This document shows positions 17,313-25,522 of a stretch of 64,000 nucleotides of DNA, piece by piece. The translations under genes and the position numbers were made by a program. Position 1 is the first letter of the stretch. Each line of letters starts with the position of its first letter. The DNA lies in assembly GCF_014305095.1 (NCBI RefSeq), contig NZ_JACRUI010000005.1, positions 62,001 through 126,000 on the forward strand. Direction: 5' to 3'. Source of the DNA: Flavobacterium kayseriense (GTDB lineage Bacteria; Bacteroidota; Bacteroidia; Flavobacteriales; Flavobacteriaceae). The notes under the pieces were generated by a model. The model was not told where the DNA came from. It made no database searches and saw only the letters and a program-made list of their open reading frames with translations.

Positions 17313-17355
17313 AAATCCTTAAACATACTGTTAATCAGTAGTTTAAGGATTTTTT
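17313..17355 (+). terminator. Element-borne terminator placed behind tRNA-Arg
   Basis: Long stem AAATCCTTAAAC/GTTTAAGGATTT plus TACTG/CAGTA (one bulged A, 5-nt loop) and a T-run. It lies just inside attL and replaces the original tRNA terminator, which now sits past attR. Confidence 0.82.
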
Positions 17356-17362
17356 ATTTAGT

Positions 17363-17386
17363 AATTTGTACGATTTTTGTATTGTT
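17363..17386. repeat. Left sub-terminal motif shared with the right end
   Basis: AATTTGTACGAT (17363-17374) recurs directly at 25541-25552, and TTTTTGTATTGTT (17374-17386) recurs inverted at 25523-25535. Candidate integrase/excisionase arm sites or regulator sites. Confidence 0.5.
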
Positions 17387-17450
17387 GAGGTTTATAAGTG
17401 CTTTTCTGTTGGTTTTATTTAATAAAAAAGGTTTTATTTTAGCTTCACAT

Positions 17451-17468
17451 TTTACACTTCTTACACTA
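17451..17468 (+). repeat. 18-bp motif TTTACACnnnTTACACTA, copy 1
   Basis: Here TTTACACTTCTTACACTA. A second copy, inverted, is at 24125-24142. The gene-free stretch 17311-17538 also has small dyads at 17480-17492, 17503-17522 and 17525-17544. Confidence 0.45.
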
Positions 17469-17538
17469 CTAAACTTGAATTAACGTGGTTAATCAAAAGT
17501 CTATTCTAATCTACTTTAGAATACTACTATAATATATT

Positions 17539-18132
17539 TTAGTATGTACCCATTAATAAACTTTCAAGAGTTCCCAGCGGGAAACTATCTGCAATTTGAA
17601 TTTTAGTATTTAATCTTTTGAAACGTTTTGTTTCTTTTCCTTTATAGTGAGTTTTGAAATACTTTTTAAATCGTTCTTGATAAACCTCATCTGAAAGTTG
17701 GCTAGCTTCAAGAATTTTAAACAAATCTCTATTCTTTTTACTTTCTATTTGTTTTAAGTACATCAAACCGTTAAAAGCTTCTCTGTGGTAAAAATAGCCA
17801 CTATGTAAATATAACTTTCGACAATGCTTTTTAGTCAAGGGACAAACAAAATAAAAAACCTCTCCTTTGCCTAAGTTCGATGGTTTACTAATAATTTTTA
17901 CTTTGTATTTGGTAGGTTCACCATTACATTTATAATCGAGTGTAGCATACATTTCAAAACTATTATTAGTTACTGAAATACTAATACTTGAAAATTTCTC
18001 ACCGTACCTACTCCAAGTTATTGCACCAGATTTTGTACCTAAAAAATTTAAGTAGTTCCATTCTTTTAATTTTGTGATCGATATTGTTAAACAGTCCTCA
18101 ACTGTTGTTGGATAATTTGCGTAACGTCCCAT
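17539..18132 (-). CDS. Element protein of unknown function with CPLTKKHC(R)KLYL motif
   Basis: 197 aa, no signal peptide or TM segment. A central segment reads FYFVCPLTKKHCRKLYLHSGYFYHREAF: a Cys pair seven residues apart, then a Lys/Tyr-rich turn. I associate this pattern with hypothetical proteins on Bacteroidetes mobile elements, but no function is established. The C-terminus is strongly basic (KKYFKTHYKGKETKRFKRLNTK), which would suit nucleic-acid binding. It is the gene nearest attL, a usual cargo position. Expression is probably separate, as a terminator lies upstream at 18189-18222. Confidence 0.6.
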   Translation of the reverse strand: MGRYANYPTTVEDCLTISITKLKEWNYLNFLGTKSGAITWSRYGEKFSSISISVTNNSFEMYATLDYKCNGEPTKYKVKIISKPSNLGKGEVFYFVCPLTKKHCRKLYLHSGYFYHREAFNGLMYLKQIESKKNRDLFKILEASQLSDEVYQERFKKYFKTHYKGKETKRFKRLNTKIQIADSFPLGTLESLLMGTY

Positions 18133-18188
18133 AATGAATAACCTAAATTATTAAAGAATACTAAATAATAAAGATAGCACTTTAAATC

Positions 18189-18222
18189 AAAAAAATAAGG
18201 CGAACCATTACGGAACGCCTTT
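18189..18222 (-). terminator. Terminator of the small secreted-protein gene
   Basis: On the minus strand AAGGCG...CGCCTT stem then ATTTTTTT, 12 bases past the stop at 18234. Confidence 0.7.
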
Positions 18223-18233
18223 ATTATATTTAC

Positions 18234-18644
18234 TTATAGCTCTTTAATTGACATACCATAGGCGTCTACATTACAATACCACGCTATAATTACTAAGTCA
18301 CTTTTCCACATCATAGATACTTCGCTTTTCTTACCTTGTATTGCTAGATCCATTAATTCAAAATCTGCAAGAGAGTTAGTTAGTGAAGATAGTATTGTTT
18401 CGTCTTTAAAAGGCTCATCATATTTTAAAGAATAAAAATCTAAAGCTTTTTTCAGCTCTCGATGTACTTTTGCGAAAGTTACTGCACTTGGCTCAAAAAA
18501 CAATATATCTGTTTTAACTCCCGCAATAAACCACGTGCCTGCTAATTTTTCTTTACCAAGATTATCTCCTGAATGATAGGTAGTCGATTGTGCAAATAGG
18601 CTATTCATTAAAAATAATGCGAATACTGTAATAAGTGTTTTCAT
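18234..18644 (-). CDS. Small exported protein of the element (possible cargo)
   Basis: 136 aa with a convincing signal peptide (MKTLITVFALFLMNSLFAQ-STT). The mature protein of about 117 residues has no motif I recognise; it carries a single Cys near the end and ends in SIKEL. It has its own -7 box and its own terminator, so it is a stand-alone transcription unit at the tail of the replication operon, as cargo ('moron') genes often are. Periplasmic or secreted location is the only functional clue; superinfection exclusion or a host-fitness role is speculation. Confidence 0.65.
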   Translation of the reverse strand: MKTLITVFALFLMNSLFAQSTTYHSGDNLGKEKLAGTWFIAGVKTDILFFEPSAVTFAKVHRELKKALDFYSLKYDEPFKDETILSSLTNSLADFELMDLAIQGKKSEVSMMWKSDLVIIAWYCNVDAYGMSIKEL

Positions 18645-18673
18645 AACTTCTTTAAGATTTTAGTCTAAAAAGT

Positions 18674-18681
18674 CAAATTTA
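18674..18681 (-). promoter_or_regulatory. -7 box of the small exported-protein gene
   Basis: Minus-strand TAAATTTG (TAnnTTTG), 29 bases before the start at 18644, independent of the operon upstream. Confidence 0.5.
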
Positions 18682-18727
18682 AATAATAAAAAAATATTAG
18701 CCTTACGGTTTCCCGTAAAAAATTACC

Positions 18728-19810
18728 CTAGTACACATTCAAATAATAATCTGCTAAATCTAAACCGTTTTCAAAATCTGTTTGCTCTAATAAGTCACTA
18801 ACTGAAATTTTAAATCCTACTGCATTCAATTCAATTGATTTATTTAACCAATTGTTATACTCTCCCTTATCAGGAAATGAAACGATATTTCTTTTTTTAA
18901 TTGGCTTTAGCATCTCAAATTTAAAGTTTCCTTTGCTCCCTGTTGCAAGCCAAATATAGTGAGGTAACAAAATACTCATTACGATGGCTGTTTTTTCACT
19001 TTCTACTATTGCAATCGTTTTTTTATAGTCATCATTGATTCGATGTAAGCCAAAAAAACATTGATTTAAACTAAAATCAGGCTCGTTTACCGCTTTATGT
19101 AGCCAATTAATGTGATTGTAAGGCTCTTTTACTCTTTTGCCTGTAAACCTATCGTATTGCATTATTTTTCCAGCGTGAATTTTTTCTTTGTCATCAATTT
19201 GCCAAAAAACAGTTGAGTAAAACCAACAAATATTTGTACCTGTAATAAAATAATTTTGAGTTGCTTTGAAAACCTCATCTTCTGAAAATCTCGTCTTTAA
19301 ATATTCAGACAAATGATCTGTTTGTTTATCATTATACATTTTATCCAATAATTCCAAAGAATGTAAACTTGACTTTATTTGTTGAGGTTTAACCGCTCCT
19401 TTTAACTCATTTACTAAGTTTGAAATATTTGAATAGAAGTATTTAAACTCATTTGATAGATAAGGAATGATACTGTTTTTTAAAAACCATTCCGAAATAT
19501 AACAATCACTTTTTGTTTGCTCCAATATTTGTGATTTTGGAACAATAGTAATAATTCCAAACTCATCTGTTAAGCTACTAGCCTTGTCTGAAATAGACTT
19601 TATAGACAATGTTTTTATTAAATAGCCTTTTTTGCCCTTTGACGGTGCTTTGTGATAACTACAATTTTGTTCCCTGTCACATCTTCCAAACTCATCATTT
19701 AAGTAACTACTTGTTTCATTATCCACATACTTAACAAATGTTTTCTTGTCACAATTAGGACAAAGAAACTTCTTAGTTCCTTTGTCCAATGTATATTTAA
19801 AAGCTTCCAT
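18728..19810 (-). CDS. Primase-like protein with zinc ribbon and Toprim-like domain (DUF6371-like)
   Basis: 360 aa. The N-terminus is a zinc ribbon: FLCPNCDKKTFVKYVD...FGRCDREQNCSYH, four Cys plus His. The C-terminal third looks like a Toprim fold: TIAIVESEKTAIVMSILLP (Glu in VESEKTA), WLATGSKGN, IVSFPDKGEYNNW. This architecture resembles CHC2/Toprim primases and the Bacteroidetes DUF6371 proteins. Its start codon overlaps the stop of the helicase gene (TAATG), so the two are translationally coupled and probably act together to start replication of the excised element. Confidence 0.7.
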   Translation of the reverse strand: MEAFKYTLDKGTKKFLCPNCDKKTFVKYVDNETSSYLNDEFGRCDREQNCSYHKAPSKGKKGYLIKTLSIKSISDKASSLTDEFGIITIVPKSQILEQTKSDCYISEWFLKNSIIPYLSNEFKYFYSNISNLVNELKGAVKPQQIKSSLHSLELLDKMYNDKQTDHLSEYLKTRFSEDEVFKATQNYFITGTNICWFYSTVFWQIDDKEKIHAGKIMQYDRFTGKRVKEPYNHINWLHKAVNEPDFSLNQCFFGLHRINDDYKKTIAIVESEKTAIVMSILLPHYIWLATGSKGNFKFEMLKPIKKRNIVSFPDKGEYNNWLNKSIELNAVGFKISVSDLLEQTDFENGLDLADYYLNVY

Positions 19811-21408
19811 TATAAAACAGTACTTGTAGTGATTAAATAAGCTACATTACCCACATTTAAACGCTTTACAAATATTTTATGATGTCCTAGTCGTTTGATG
19901 AAATTTGACTTTCCTACGGGTTTATATCCGTCCTCAATACAAAAGTTTTTATACTGTGGGTACAAATCAGAAATTAAAATATAATCGTCTGTTGCCTTAA
20001 TAAATCCGTTCTCACTTATAAATAATTGTACGCTATCACTTTGCCTTTCATAGTCGCTTCGAGCGTTGTCAATAGCTTCACATTTACTGAAATTTTTCTG
20101 CTCGAGTACTCTGTCTAAACCTTTCAAAATCCAATTAAAAACCCCTGATAATTCGTGATCTATTATTTTAATAGGTAGTTGTTTATCTTGCCTTTCTTCA
20201 TTAATAGTGACATCAAAATTAATAATCATAAACCGTCTAAAATAAGCGTTCGTATGCTCTACGTCCTTTGGTAGTTCGTTACAATTGAAAATTAATTTTG
20301 CATACTCATTCAAAACAAAAGGCTCTCCATAGGGCAAACGTGCTTCAATTGGTTCTCCTGATGCCATTTGTTTGAAAATATCTGTTTCTAATTTGCCATT
20401 TATCTCACTTGCATAGTTTACAAGCTTATTACCTATTTTAGCACGAAAATAGCCGTTATCATTCGTTAGACTTTGTAATGAATAGTTACTAATGTTTTCA
20501 GTACCTAAAAGGGCGTTTAATATCTCAAAAAATACACTTTTACCATTTGCACCACTACCAAAAAGAATAAGCATCTTTTCAAGTTTTAAAACGCTTGGTT
20601 TTATAAATATGTAACCGCAATACTCAGCAAATACTTTTTGTTTGTCTTTATCAGGTAAAACCTCATCTAAATACTTTTGAAATAATGATGCAGTCTCTTC
20701 AGGTTCATACTCAAAAGGTAATTGGTGCGTTATAAAATCATTCCTATCAAAATTGCGTAATCGTCTATTTGTGGCGGTTATCTCGTAAGTACCATTTAAG
20801 CAATTTATTAAAACACAATCCTTCTTAGGTTTGGGCGTTGGCAAATAAGCATCTGACATAAACTGTTTGAAAAGATCTTCTTTGAACGTGTGAATTTTAC
20901 CTTTGAATTTCTCAACTCCCATTTGTAAAGCTACATTTCCTAAAAAAAACTGAAAACGTTCTTTGTCTATTTCAGTCCAATAGCAACCATTAAATAAGTA
21001 AATGAAGTTATTTTTTTTACACAAACCCCATTTGTTTACTTCAGCAATTTTTAAAAGTTGCTCAATACAAATAATTAAATAATGGTTCTTAGTCAATTTA
21101 CATTTGCTTAGCTCTTTGCTTGTATCTTGCCATTCTTTAAAAGCTCGTTTGTACTCTACACTTTCTTTATCAGTGTAAATTGGCTCAATTTTAGTTTCAA
21201 TATTACCAAATATCTCAATTTTCAATTGAGTATATTTCTTTTGAAGTTCTTCACTCTCAGGAAAAGCCAAAACCATAAAATTAATTTTCCCTATACTTTT
21301 GATCAGTTCGGTTAAAATGTCATCTGTTGTTTTAATAATAGGCTCAATACTATTTTCCAGCTTTACAATTTCGTTTGCAATTAGCTCTTTTACATTGTCT
21401 TTGTCCAT
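19810..21408 (-). CDS. P4-type/D5-like DNA helicase-primase (SF3)
   Basis: 532 aa. The C-terminal half is an SF3 helicase: Walker A FGSGANGKS with Lys290, then NYSLQSLTNDNGYFRAKIGNKLVNYASEI (Walker B/C region), LIFNCNELP and FRRFMIINF. These match the phage/plasmid primase P4-family C-terminal domain. The N-terminal 200 residues correspond to the D5_N-like region. Role: origin melting/helicase for element replication. It sits 3 bases from the 143-aa gene upstream and overlaps the primase-like gene downstream. Confidence 0.87.
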   Translation of the reverse strand: MDKDNVKELIANEIVKLENSIEPIIKTTDDILTELIKSIGKINFMVLAFPESEELQKKYTQLKIEIFGNIETKIEPIYTDKESVEYKRAFKEWQDTSKELSKCKLTKNHYLIICIEQLLKIAEVNKWGLCKKNNFIYLFNGCYWTEIDKERFQFFLGNVALQMGVEKFKGKIHTFKEDLFKQFMSDAYLPTPKPKKDCVLINCLNGTYEITATNRRLRNFDRNDFITHQLPFEYEPEETASLFQKYLDEVLPDKDKQKVFAEYCGYIFIKPSVLKLEKMLILFGSGANGKSVFFEILNALLGTENISNYSLQSLTNDNGYFRAKIGNKLVNYASEINGKLETDIFKQMASGEPIEARLPYGEPFVLNEYAKLIFNCNELPKDVEHTNAYFRRFMIINFDVTINEERQDKQLPIKIIDHELSGVFNWILKGLDRVLEQKNFSKCEAIDNARSDYERQSDSVQLFISENGFIKATDDYILISDLYPQYKNFCIEDGYKPVGKSNFIKRLGHHKIFVKRLNVGNVAYLITTSTVL

Positions 21409-21411
21409 AGC

Positions 21412-21843
21412 CTAAAATAAATTTGATTGGTTTGATTTAGGTAATAAAAAAGCATCATTCCAATTATTTGGATTTGTTGACAAGAACTGTACGTTTCTTG
21501 AATTGGTTACGGGGCAATTACCAAAACCAACTACCTTTAAAAGCTTCTTTTTTTCAAAATAGGCTTTACATTCGCAAAGGTATTTTTGAGGTATTGAAGT
21601 CTGCTTTGTAACGTCTGCACAAGTGGTTACATTATTGAAGAGGTAGGTATAAAAGCGGTTTCTATATTCATCTCTAAATACATTTTTTAAATAAGGTAAT
21701 CCAAAACTATTACACACTTTAATTTGTTCAAGTGGCTCAATGTATTTAGATTGACTTACATACTTTTTTAATTGACTTAGTTTTTCGCTATATTTGCCTT
21801 GTCCGTTTCCGTTCGGGTCTAGGCTATTTGTATTTATACTCAT
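21412..21843 (-). CDS. Small element protein, probable winged-helix DNA-binding
   Basis: 143 aa. The middle and end (VTTCADVTKQTSIPQKYLCECKAYFEKKKLLKVVGFGNCPVTNSRNVQFLSTNP) have the rhythm of a winged helix: a recognition-like helix followed by a beta wing with NSRNVQFLST. Similar short proteins sit before replication genes in Bacteroidetes mobile elements. The N-terminus is polar and low-complexity. It is tightly packed between the HTH gene (3-base gap) and the helicase gene (3-base gap). Assignment is by pattern, moderate at best. Confidence 0.55.
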   Translation of the reverse strand: MSINTNSLDPNGNGQGKYSEKLSQLKKYVSQSKYIEPLEQIKVCNSFGLPYLKNVFRDEYRNRFYTYLFNNVTTCADVTKQTSIPQKYLCECKAYFEKKKLLKVVGFGNCPVTNSRNVQFLSTNPNNWNDAFLLPKSNQSNLF

Positions 21844-21846
21844 AGC

Positions 21847-22131
21847 CTATTTTTTTAAAGCAATTAACGATTGCATTATTTCACTTCTTTTGTAGTAGCA
21901 TTTATTGGCAAATTTATAGACTGTTATACGTCCTTTGTTTTGCCAATGCCATAAAGTTGATGCGTTAATTTGTAGTAGTTCCAAAAGTTGCTCCCTGTTT
22001 AATAGGTCTTCATTTTCAGATTGAGTAATTAACTGTTTTTTAAAGTCTTCTAATTCTTTTTTGAAGACTGTAGTTATAAGTTCCGTTAACTTTTCGGGAC
22101 TTACATTTTCTAATAAAATTGAATTTGTCAT
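21847..22131 (-). CDS. Helix-turn-helix protein, excisionase/AlpA-like
   Basis: 94 aa. The C-terminal half is a MerR/excisionase-type HTH (HTH_17-like): LLNREQLLELLQINASTLWHWQNKGRITVYKFANKCYYKRSEIMQSL. It is the first gene of the replication operon and is preceded by a 10-bp inverted repeat that ends two bases before its ATG. In P4- and PICI-like elements this position is taken by AlpA/Xis-type factors that control excision and the operon. Which role it has here is inference. Confidence 0.75.
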   Translation of the reverse strand: MTNSILLENVSPEKLTELITTVFKKELEDFKKQLITQSENEDLLNREQLLELLQINASTLWHWQNKGRITVYKFANKCYYKRSEIMQSLIALKK

Positions 22132-22133
22132 TT

Positions 22134-22228
22134 TTGCAATGTTTTTTAAATTAATAACATTGCAAATATTGGTTTGAGGTTGTACCGCAATAGACTACGG
22201 TATGTACCTTTTTGGGTATGGCTCGTAC
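22134..22228 (-). promoter_or_regulatory. Control region of the element replication operon
   Basis: Inverted repeat TTGCAATGTT/AACATTGCAA (22134-22143 and 22156-22165, 12-base spacer) next to the start of the HTH gene. Beyond it are three direct GTACC repeats at 22182, 22204 and 22224, about two helical turns apart; the third overlaps TCGTAC, the half-site also seen at the integrase promoter. Candidate operator and/or iteron region. Confidence 0.5.
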
Positions 22229-22229
22229 C

Positions 22230-24119
22230 TTAACTTTTATACAACTCTTTTGCTCTCGAATACGCTTTTACCCTTTCACTACTTCTACTGTGATTTGATG
22301 TTTTCTGCACTATTAAACCATCATAAGTTAGAGTAATCCATTCTAAAAAAGTAGTTTGATTAACCGTCTTATGAATTAAGCCCTCTTTTTTCATTTCTTC
22401 AAACATAAATTTAACATCCGTTCTACTACTTTCATTAATATCAAATTCTACAAACATCGATTCCCAAACTGCAAAAGCATTATCCTTAAAAATATGATTG
22501 TGTACATCTTCTTTTTTAACCGCAATAGACAAACTGTTTTCATTTTGCTGAGGTTGTCTATTCATAATACACAAATCCTGTATATCCTTACATTTATAAA
22601 AAAGCTGATTAGTATTTAAGCTAAAAATGTTTTTCGATTTTTGGCTTCTATTCTTAAAACCACTTTCAGTTAAGTGACTAATTTCATTATCGTGATAGTG
22701 ATAATATTCTAATGCACCTCTTGCACTTCCTGAGTTAGTTCCACCTCTTGAATTTTGATATTCATATTGATGAATAATTAATGGATTTGGTAATGAACTA
22801 TATTTTTGGTCTAAAATTTTTAATTCGTTTGTTAACTCTACAAATTTATCAGCTTCGCTTTTTGCAAAATCATTAAGCGTATTATTTATGAAATACTGTT
22901 TTAACTTTTGAATATCAAATAAATTTTCATCTGAACAAATTAAAAAATGTACTCTTTGATTTAGCATTATAGCTAAGGATATTCTTCCATAAAAGTAATC
23001 TAATTGTAAATTTAGCTTTAGCAAAATATTTATTTCCTCTTTTGGTGAGTTATTTTGTCGATCTAATTGATTCAAAAGACTTAATTCTTCGAGGTTTATT
23101 GAGTCTGTAAAAGATTTCTTTAAATCTTCAAAAAGTATTTTCAAAGGGCTTTTATAAACGTCAATAGTTAAAATATGATTTAAGTTATAAGTAAAATTAT
23201 TAAGTAAGTCCAAACAATATTCTTTAAAGTTATTGCCTTTTTTATATTCGTTTTTTCGTACTGTGCTTTTAATAAAATCATTGTAAAATTTAATTACTTC
23301 CAGATTTTTTAAAACCTGCTCTTCTTGTAAATGAAAGGCAATGTTTGAATTGATTTCAGCATCACTAGTACTAATACTTAAGACTTTATAAAGTTTAATC
23401 AAACTAGTACCTAAGTCACATAAATCCTTATTGTATTCTCGTAATTTGTCAATTGTATCAATATCAAAATATTTATAAGAATTAATACTTTTATTTATGT
23501 CATTTAACCACTCATTAAAAAAATCGCCTAAATACCAATTATTAAGACTTTGATCTACCTTTCGCTTATTAGAAACCTCATCAAAACTAATTTGATTATA
23601 AGACTTTGAGTAACTATTTATTTCAGTCTGTTGTTTAGGTTGTTCAGTAGTCAATACCTTGTTTTTAATAAAATCGATATAAGCTTCACAAATTTGAATA
23701 TCCTTTTCTTTATTATTTAATCTCCAATGCCCTACTTTTTCAATTAAGGCTTTATTATTTTTAATTACAATTTCACTTCTCGAAATTTCAAGTAGAATAA
23801 ACTGATTAAATTGATGTTCTTTGTTATAAATACCCCCTAAAAGCTTTTGCTGATTTTGTAAAAATTTAGCAAGTGCCAAATCAAAATATTCAGAAATCAA
23901 ATCAGGACATTTTAAAGGAAAAATTAATTCTCCATTTTGTAAATAAGTTTTTCTATAAAAATCAATTTCAGTATAAAACTTATTTTCAGGTTTAGAAACA
24001 AAAATCTTTCCTTTAGTACCTTGCAAAGTGTAAGTAGTAGCAGTGTTATAAAGTTGATTTACCTCTATTTCGTCATAACCTGCATTTTGTAAATTTTCTT
24101 TTGTAAGCTCTAAAATCAT
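22230..24119 (-). CDS. Large element protein of unknown function
   Basis: 629 aa from the ATG at 24119. An upstream in-frame ATG at 24164 would add 15 residues (MFYFRCILYTFYTIR) encoded by the 18-bp repeat region, so I prefer the internal start. The protein has no signal peptide or TM segment and is rich in Asn, Lys, Ile and Leu. N-terminal residues 1-150 are beta/alpha with no known motif. Residues about 380-470 (LLKLNLQLDYFYGRISLAIMLNQRVHFLICSDENLF) are helical. A Gly/Ser-rich linker (NSRGGTNSGSARG) precedes a C-terminal region of about 95 residues (AFAVWESMFVEFDINESSRTDVKFMFEEMKKEGLIHKT) resembling C-terminal segments of RteC-like or other Bacteroidetes element proteins. Function unknown. 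It lies between integrase and the replication operon. Confidence 0.6.
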   Translation of the reverse strand: MILELTKENLQNAGYDEIEVNQLYNTATTYTLQGTKGKIFVSKPENKFYTEIDFYRKTYLQNGELIFPLKCPDLISEYFDLALAKFLQNQQKLLGGIYNKEHQFNQFILLEISRSEIVIKNNKALIEKVGHWRLNNKEKDIQICEAYIDFIKNKVLTTEQPKQQTEINSYSKSYNQISFDEVSNKRKVDQSLNNWYLGDFFNEWLNDINKSINSYKYFDIDTIDKLREYNKDLCDLGTSLIKLYKVLSISTSDAEINSNIAFHLQEEQVLKNLEVIKFYNDFIKSTVRKNEYKKGNNFKEYCLDLLNNFTYNLNHILTIDVYKSPLKILFEDLKKSFTDSINLEELSLLNQLDRQNNSPKEEINILLKLNLQLDYFYGRISLAIMLNQRVHFLICSDENLFDIQKLKQYFINNTLNDFAKSEADKFVELTNELKILDQKYSSLPNPLIIHQYEYQNSRGGTNSGSARGALEYYHYHDNEISHLTESGFKNRSQKSKNIFSLNTNQLFYKCKDIQDLCIMNRQPQQNENSLSIAVKKEDVHNHIFKDNAFAVWESMFVEFDINESSRTDVKFMFEEMKKEGLIHKTVNQTTFLEWITLTYDGLIVQKTSNHSRSSERVKAYSRAKELYKS

Positions 24120-24124
24120 TCTTA

Positions 24125-24142
24125 TAGTGTAAAAGGTGTAAA
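24125..24142 (-). repeat. 18-bp motif TTTACACnnnTTACACTA, copy 2
   Basis: On the minus strand TTTACACCTTTTACACTA, ending 5 bases before the preferred ATG of the large unknown gene. Same motif as at 17451-17468. Confidence 0.45.
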
Positions 24143-24177
24143 GTATGCACCTAAAATAAAACATTTATTTTTACAAA

Positions 24178-25506
24178 TTAAAAATAGTTAGCTATTTCTA
24201 TTGCTAAATCTTTATTGCTTTTACCCAAATAATTTAAAAACATTGCTTCGGTGCTATGTCCTGTTACATTCATTAAATAAGTAGTAGGTATCGTACCGTA
24301 AAAATTAGTAGCAAAAGAACGTCTTCCAATATGTGAGGTTATTAATTCCCATTTAGGAAACATTCCTGATTCTTTACGATATTGTTTTACATCGTCTTTT
24401 TTACTTTTCTTTTCTTCTACATCTTTATTCAAATCATTCAACTTACTACCTTTGATTTTTTGGTCAATTTCAGCTATTCGACAAACTTGTTTAATGAATA
24501 AATTATATTTAGGGTCTGAAATTACCTTTGGAAAATTACCGTTTCTTTTATCGAGTATTTCAATAACTTTTGGATGAAGTGCAACGGTCATAATTTTATC
24601 AGTCTTCACTTGTGTAAATTCGATATATGGTTTTAAAACTCCTTGTTTGTTTTTTTCATAACGTATCATTTCTTTTTTGAAACGCATAAAATCAGAAATT
24701 CTTTGTCCCGTATAACACGAAATAATTAACCAGTCTTTTGCATTATCATAGTTATCATTTAAACGCCTTTTGTCAATTTCTTCTATCTTTTGAAGTTCAT
24801 CAAAGGTTAAATATATTTTTTCAGTTTTATAATTTGGCGTTTTAATAGTATCTAATTGATGGCTTGTGGTAATGCCATTATGTTTGGCGTGATTACAAAC
24901 CGTTTTTAAAGTTCGTAAATCCTTTGAAATTGTATTTGGTGCGTAATTGTGCTTTAAACAGTATTTTTCAAAATCTAGTTTAAATTTTTCGTTTACATCA
25001 ATTATTTGAATAACTGTTTTTTTATCCGATTCATAACGCTCCAATAAGTGCTTTGATACATTGTACTTTTTTAAAGTTCCTACTGTAATTTCATTCTTTT
25101 TGCACTCAATAAAATAATCAAAGTATTTTAATAGTCCTTTTGGTAGTGGCTCTTCCTCTTGTGGTGGATTATAGTAATGATCAATTTGAGTTTGTAACCA
25201 TTCCTTTGAGATAGTATCAGGATTTACAGAGTTGAACGCATTTAAAACGTGATTCTCAATTTTATTAAGTTCTGCATCAACTTCGTTTTGTTTTGCTTTA
25301 AGATCTTGAATTTTATTAGATTCAATAACATCACTAGTCTTTTTAAATTTCCTTTGTTTATGCTCTTTGCTCCAATAGTCTTTTGTAGTTTGAAACTTTG
25401 TATTTGCTCCAAAAACAAAATTATAACCATTGAAACTGTAAAGCAATCGTAATTGCAAATTCGCTTTGTCTTTTGTCGAACGGTATAAAAAATTAACTGT
25501 TGCCAT
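24178..25506 (-). CDS. int: Tyrosine-type site-specific integrase
   Basis: 442 aa from the ATG at 25506 (MATVNFLYRSTKDK), the usual opening of Bacteroidetes integrases; an upstream in-frame extension is not convincing. Order: arm-binding domain (about 1-90), SAM-like core-binding domain (about 120-220), catalytic domain. Catalytic residues: Arg269 in TGQRISDF, Lys in TQVKTDK, His392/Arg395 in SHIGRRSFAT, His417 in TGHSTE and the nucleophile Tyr426 in FLNYLGKS. It should recombine the 16-bp core at the tRNA-Arg 3' end. The gene reads into the element and its promoter lies over the right-end repeats. Confidence 0.93.
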   Translation of the reverse strand: MATVNFLYRSTKDKANLQLRLLYSFNGYNFVFGANTKFQTTKDYWSKEHKQRKFKKTSDVIESNKIQDLKAKQNEVDAELNKIENHVLNAFNSVNPDTISKEWLQTQIDHYYNPPQEEEPLPKGLLKYFDYFIECKKNEITVGTLKKYNVSKHLLERYESDKKTVIQIIDVNEKFKLDFEKYCLKHNYAPNTISKDLRTLKTVCNHAKHNGITTSHQLDTIKTPNYKTEKIYLTFDELQKIEEIDKRRLNDNYDNAKDWLIISCYTGQRISDFMRFKKEMIRYEKNKQGVLKPYIEFTQVKTDKIMTVALHPKVIEILDKRNGNFPKVISDPKYNLFIKQVCRIAEIDQKIKGSKLNDLNKDVEEKKSKKDDVKQYRKESGMFPKWELITSHIGRRSFATNFYGTIPTTYLMNVTGHSTEAMFLNYLGKSNKDLAIEIANYF

Positions 25507-25522
25507 CGTATTGCTGTTTTTA

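Noticed and set aside
24120..24164. Upstream ATG that would lengthen the large unknown element protein by 15 residues
   Set aside because: The added residues are encoded by the 18-bp TTTACAC repeat, and the downstream ATG follows a cleaner protein start.
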